From the NCBI GenBank assembly GCA_951813255.1, contig OX638353.1:806001-870000 (forward strand): 64,000 nucleotides of DNA, in the 5' to 3' direction. Positions 60,772-64,000 of the stretch are shown here, piece by piece. Position 1 is the stretch's first letter. Each line of letters begins with the position of its first letter. The translations under genes were made by a program, and so were the position numbers. Under the pieces are notes generated by a model. It did no database searches. It worked only from the letters and a program-made list of their open reading frames with translations, and was not told the origin of the DNA. Origin of the DNA: an uncultured Dehalococcoidia bacterium (GTDB taxonomy: Bacteria > Chloroflexota > Dehalococcoidia > Lucifugimonadales > JAAXIE01).

Positions 60772-61812
60772 TTACCCTCCTGGAGCGGTTATTTTTCTCA
60801 TAGCCATGCGTGATCCCCAACCGGGGAGGCAGGCGGAATGGGGACCCCCAGCGCCTCCAGCCACTATCAGATGAATGTCCTCAGCCCGGCGGACCACCGG
60901 CACCATCTGTGCGTCGTCCTCGGGGTCGACGAACTTGGGCCAGAGCAGTGCCCGGCGTCCGTCTCCCTGCGGAGGGCCGCCATGCTTCAGACGGGCGACG
61001 GGCTGCCGGGCGTGTTCGAACAGAAACTGTCGTATGTCCCGTTTTCTCCAGCCGTCCTGGTGCAGCATACGGGCATGCTCCGGCCCCAGGACCACTAAAG
61101 TCTCCCCCATCACGTACATCTGGACGTTGCCCAGCGTACTCATGGTATCTGCCAGAACCATGAGGAAGTCCCTTGGCTCTCCGGCGTGGTACATGATGTT
61201 GTGGGGCGCCTCGCAAGCGTAGACTGCCACGGTGCTATCTTCGGGCCGGAAGCCGTGCTCTACATGGAGAGGTTCCCATGGGTTAGCAGCCTCGCTCTCA
61301 GCCACGCAGAAGGAGAACTTGCCGGGATGTCCGAAGGTCGACTTATCTGCGTCGCCGGGCACGGAGCCACCCAAGTTGACCAATACCAGCTTTACGGCGC
61401 GCCCGATTGTGGCGTTGGCTCTCCAGCCTTGTCCAAAGCAGTTGTACCCGCCATTGATGTCCAACTTGCGGGCTACCGGACCGTTTACGATGACCAAGGG
61501 CGAGTGGATGCCAGTGGAGCACTGTACTCCGCGTATGTTCAGACGGTCGTCCATGGCGGCCTCAATGGCTGCCATTACTACGGGCATGTACTCGGGAAGG
61601 CAGCCAGCCATCACGGCGTTGGCGGCGATGCGTTCGACGGTGGCCTTGCCCCCGAGAGGCGGGATGGAGGCCACTACCTCATCGGCAGGTCTTCCAGTGC
61701 AGTCCACGAAGCGTCGGACTTTGTCTTCAGTGGGAGGGACGAGGGGCAGACCGTCGCTCCAGCCGGTGCTATACATCAACTCGATCAGGTCGATGGCTTC
61801 GGTGGTTGTCAT
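60772..61812 (-). CDS. Conserved protein upstream of the UGSC gene, unknown function
   Basis: The 346-residue product begins TTEAIDLIELMYSTGWSDGLPLVPPTEDKVRRFVDCTG and has AANAVMAGCLPEYMPVVMAAIEAAM, QCSTGIHSPLVIVNGPVARKL, YNCFGQGWRANATIGRAVKL, STFGHPGKFSFCVAESEAANPWEPLHVEHGF and AGGAGGPHSAC. I recall such proteins beside UGSC-family genes, but cannot name the family. Several conserved Cys, His and Gly-rich loops suggest an enzyme. Two bases separate it from the UGSC start, and the two are probably a two-gene operon with a common redox substrate. Confidence 0.72.
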   Translation of the reverse strand: MTTTEAIDLIELMYSTGWSDGLPLVPPTEDKVRRFVDCTGRPADEVVASIPPLGGKATVERIAANAVMAGCLPEYMPVVMAAIEAAMDDRLNIRGVQCSTGIHSPLVIVNGPVARKLDINGGYNCFGQGWRANATIGRAVKLVLVNLGGSVPGDADKSTFGHPGKFSFCVAESEAANPWEPLHVEHGFRPEDSTVAVYACEAPHNIMYHAGEPRDFLMVLADTMSTLGNVQMYVMGETLVVLGPEHARMLHQDGWRKRDIRQFLFEHARQPVARLKHGGPPQGDGRRALLWPKFVDPEDDAQMVPVVRRAEDIHLIVAGGAGGPHSACLPGWGSRMAMRKITAPGG

Positions 61813-62377
61813 TCCGTATCCGTATCCAGGGTCGAGTCAGGCTGCTAGGAGAGGCTAGAGCCTGTGTTCCCGTGGTGTCAAGCTAGCGACCTTATTGGTT
61901 CCGGCAGTGCGCCGAAGTGCCCCCGGAAGCTTGAGGTTGTGCGATGCACCTAGAGATCGCTTAAGAGCCATGCTCGGCTCTTGAGTTTGGGCCTCACTAG
62001 CAAGCACATGGTCACCAAGATGCCGGCGTATGTCCCATCGCGTCTTGTAGGTCCTTAGGAATGACACCGGCGTCTTCCGGTTTCCGTTCGTCCTGAGCCT
62101 GTCCTGAGCCTGTTGAAGAACGAAACCAAGTGAGTCGAAGAGCCTGCCCGGACCCCGAGCCGCGGACAGGCCATCCCCTCACGATGGACATAAAAGGCTG
62201 GATTCTCCACAATCGGTGCTGTTACATCTGATGGCCGGAGGCGTAGTCCTGTATGGGGTGCGCCAGGTTGTAGAGAATGCACGGGTGCTCAGGCACCGCC
62301 GTTTCCCAGGAAACGCAGGACGCCCAAGGGAAGCGTGAGTTGTTGACCATACTAGGCAATTGGCATATGGTGAGATT
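61813..62377. other. Intergenic region with dispersed CTGAGCCTGTC repeats
   Basis: About 560 bases without a credible ORF. At 62088-62127 lie two tandem CCTGAGCCTGT units, then TTGAAGAACG and GTCGAAGAGCCTG, an inverse-orientation relative of the CTTCGACTYGGCTCAGG repeat at 29721-29774. Nothing else is recognised. Confidence 0.6.
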
Positions 62378-63289
62378 ATGACTACGCCCGCACCAGAACT
62401 TCCCGACGCCGCCCAGGCGCACAGCCCTGATGCTCGCAGAGCCATGGCCTTGCGGTTCCTTGCCCATGCCGAGGATGAGTTGGCGAAAGGACACAGGTTG
62501 CAGGCTTCTGAGAAGGCATGGGCCGCTGTCGCCCAGCAACTCAAGGCCATCGCGGCGCAGCGGGGATGGAATCATAAGGGACACCGGCTTCTCTACGACA
62601 TCGCCCTTTACCTGGACAGGGAATATCCAGGCCTAAACTTGCGCCTGAGCGTCGCAGGGGCGGACCATCATGGCCATCAGAACTTCTACGAAAACGAAGC
62701 TGGAGAAGAGATCATAGATGATCTATTGAACGACGTCGGAAGGTTAGTCGATGATCTGGAAGACCTGCGCCACCGTCCTCCGCAGTCATATACCATTACC
62801 AGTGAGGACGAGGACAAGCGCGTTCGGGCTGCGGTCAGGCGATTGACCGGGACGGAATATGCGCTGCCCGTAACCCGCGTCGGATTCATCAACTATGACA
62901 GATTGAGGGAGGATCAGAGAAAGTGGGGTGCCCCGCCGCCGTCGCCAGAGGAAAACGGAGAGGAAGACACAGGGGGGAACCCTACGCCCCCTCCAGGTCC
63001 TCCATTGGGCGGTGCTCCAGGTGGTGCTTTGCCAACCCCAACCTCCACCGGCAACGGGGCACTGGACGGCAAGACCATCGCCCCACCACCCCAACCCATG
63101 CCACCACCTCAAGCGAGTGCATCGCTGAAGCCACCGCGCTTCCAGTTGACTAGACCTAGATTCACCATCAATTTCGTGTCCGTTGGTGAAATGCCAAGGG
63201 CCAAGCCATCAAAACCCAAGCCCACGTCCACAACGAAGAAGAGGGGCCGACGCTCCCACCCATGGCTGTCCCGCAAAGAGATGCGATGA
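62378..63289 (+). CDS. HEPN/PaREP1-like protein with a proline-rich C-terminus
   Basis: The 303-residue product has an N-terminal helical domain: ARRAMALRFLAHAEDELAKGHRLQASEKAWAAVAQQLKAIA, then GHRLLYDIALYLDREYPGLNLRLSVAGADHHGHQNFYE, which resembles PaREP1/HEPN-type domains. A hydrophilic middle follows and then a long Pro/Gly/Thr-rich stretch (about residues 190-260) with a basic C-terminus. The function is unknown; HEPN-like domains are often toxins or nucleotide-binding modules. I chose ATG 62378. Its stop overlaps the next ATG (ATGA). Confidence 0.6.
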   Translation: MTTPAPELPDAAQAHSPDARRAMALRFLAHAEDELAKGHRLQASEKAWAAVAQQLKAIAAQRGWNHKGHRLLYDIALYLDREYPGLNLRLSVAGADHHGHQNFYENEAGEEIIDDLLNDVGRLVDDLEDLRHRPPQSYTITSEDEDKRVRAAVRRLTGTEYALPVTRVGFINYDRLREDQRKWGAPPPSPEENGEEDTGGNPTPPPGPPLGGAPGGALPTPTSTGNGALDGKTIAPPPQPMPPPQASASLKPPRFQLTRPRFTINFVSVGEMPRAKPSKPKPTSTTKKRGRRSHPWLSRKEMR

Positions 63290-63474
63290 ACGCGCTACTG
63301 CTTTACTTGGCTTCATGGTGGGCTCTGCTGAAGGCGACAGCCCGTGGGGAGATTAACCCCAAGCTGAGCAGGGGTACGATCAAAGCGATGATGGGCCTTG
63401 ACACCACCGATGTAAATAAAGACAACCCTTCGCAGAAACGAAAGAGGAAAGGGCATGCCAGAAACACGGGATAG
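63286..63474 (+). CDS. Small hypothetical protein, ATGA-overlapped with the HEPN-like gene
   Basis: The 62-residue product begins MNALLLYLASWWALLKATARGEINPKLSRGTIKAMMG and ends in a very basic KRKRKGHARNTG tail. The N-terminal part is an amphipathic helix, possibly membrane-associated. The ATGA overlap with the previous stop suggests translational coupling. No family recognised. Confidence 0.5.
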   Translation: MNALLLYLASWWALLKATARGEINPKLSRGTIKAMMGLDTTDVNKDNPSQKRKRKGHARNTG

Positions 63475-63820
63475 CGCGAGTTGGGACCCCGTGCCCCTCG
63501 ACGATAAGATAGAACACTTTGAGAGCTACCGCATAGGGAAGCGCCGTGGGCTGGCAGAAGCTTTGGAGGCCGTCAGGCTTATGGGATTCTCCCTTGGACA
63601 GCAACAGCACGCCACAATCAAAAGACCCTATGACACAAATCCCCTTGACAATGCCCACACATCCGTTCTATATTTAGCTCACGCGTCGACGCCAAGCCCC
63701 CCCCCGAAGGGCATTCCACACCAAAAGGAAAACAGAGCAAGGCAACCGCTGGCCCGCATTCCCTCAGAGAAACGGGAACCCTGGTCCCACGGAGCTGATT
63801 CAAAGCTGTGTCGGGACTGA
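63455..63820 (+). CDS. Hypothetical protein, third gene of the HEPN-like cluster
   Basis: The 121-residue frame overlaps the upstream small gene by 20 bases. The first half (WDPVPLDDKIEHFESYRIGKRRGLAEALEAVRLMGFSLGQQQ) looks like a coding, helical segment. The second half is low-complexity and proline- or charge-rich, so the true end might be shifted. GAGGAAAGGGC precedes the ATG. It is uncertain whether the full frame is a gene. Confidence 0.4.
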   Translation: MPETRDSASWDPVPLDDKIEHFESYRIGKRRGLAEALEAVRLMGFSLGQQQHATIKRPYDTNPLDNAHTSVLYLAHASTPSPPPKGIPHQKENRARQPLARIPSEKREPWSHGADSKLCRD

Positions 63821-64000
63821 CTGGGCCAGCCCAAAATCCCGCAGCCGGGGGCCTTAGCCGCATGCCGGCTACACTCACCCCTTCCCCTCCCTTCGTCCGG
63901 CCGGTGTCGATGGACACCGTCCCCGGCCTTCCCCATGCGCGCCTGTTTGGCCCAAGCCCCTGTTCCTGAAAACGAGCCCGAGAACAAGGAAGAAGAATGT
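63821..64000. other. Right-edge intergenic stretch, possible gene start at the edge
   Basis: No ORF can be supported. At 63997-63999 an ATG preceded by AAGGAAGAAGA looks like a start codon with a ribosome site, so another plus-strand gene may begin at the window edge. Confidence 0.35.

Noticed and set aside
61186..61848. 220-codon plus-strand frame opposite the conserved 346-residue gene
   Set aside because: The minus-strand protein has consistent motif structure and sits next to the UGSC start; the plus-strand frame has no recognisable domain.
1..64000. tRNA or rRNA genes
   Set aside because: Scanning for TTCGANTC-like T-arm strings and conserved rRNA segments gave none that folded into a plausible gene.

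Overview
The window looks like chromosomal DNA of a heterotrophic bacterium of moderately high GC. My best guess is a Chloroflexota/Dehalococcoidia (SAR202-like) genome. The guess rests on gene content only: several luciferase-like flavin oxidoreductases, two near-identical Rieske oxygenases, an RraA-like aldolase, amidohydrolases, dienelactone hydrolase, MFS carriers and TlpA/CapA-type proteins. There is no rRNA or tRNA to confirm it. I found no phage, integrase, transposase or CRISPR array.

Layout. 0-9 kb: methyltransferases and panD, RidA, an EamA exporter, a GH63 glycosidase, a GT4 glycosyltransferase, a peptidase-E-like protein, an alpha/beta hydrolase and a sarcosine-oxidase-like flavoenzyme. 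9.6-18.7 kb: one long same-strand run joining a sigma partner-switch cassette (STAS protein, receiver-PP2C phosphatase, RsbW-like kinase), a membrane-anchored solute-binding protein, a sensor histidine kinase, and the ATP-grasp/alpha-E/transglutaminase trio. 18.8-29.4 kb: a small AT-hook protein, a beta-propeller, flavin oxidoreductases, a frameshifted acyl-CoA synthetase, TlpA, an ADP-ribosylglycohydrolase, a Rieske oxygenase and RraA. 30-37 kb: a cupin, twin dual-specificity phosphatases, an alcohol dehydrogenase, then an apparent operon of an Asp/Glu-racemase-fold enzyme, a TGA-interrupted AhpD-like protein and two tandem amidohydrolases. 37-49 kb: toxin-antitoxin-like pairs, a 5'-3' exonuclease, transporters, agmatinase-like enzyme, CapA, dienelactone hydrolase and a MetE-like methyltransferase. 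49-64 kb: the second Rieske oxygenase, an MFS carrier, MetF-like reductase, a MOSC protein, a fused ABC exporter with histidine-rich linkers, a gluconolactonase-like protein, a second TGA-interrupted gene of the UGSC family, and a hypothetical three-gene set.

The most interesting observations are these. (1) Two genes carry an in-frame TGA exactly where a redox Cys/Sec is expected: a CxxU motif in a carboxymuconolactone decarboxylase/AhpD-like protein (34176-34178) and a UGSC motif (60446-60448, minus strand). Each has a hairpin with a G-containing triloop 18-19 nt downstream, so both are candidate selenoproteins. (2) A family of intergenic arrays (about 4.65, 29.5, 39.0 and 47.5 kb) shares scaffold motifs (TAGCTGG..CAGATA and CAGATACGAAA), while each locus repeats its own short word in both orientations (TGTGACA, GCGGACA or CTGCGAAA). 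I do not recognise this element. (3) The partner-switch cassette is linked to the peptide-like ATP-grasp/alpha-E/transglutaminase operon through an anchored binding protein, whose gene start lies next to a decayed tandem copy of itself. Two further genes (acyl-CoA synthetase, PIN toxin) appear frameshifted.
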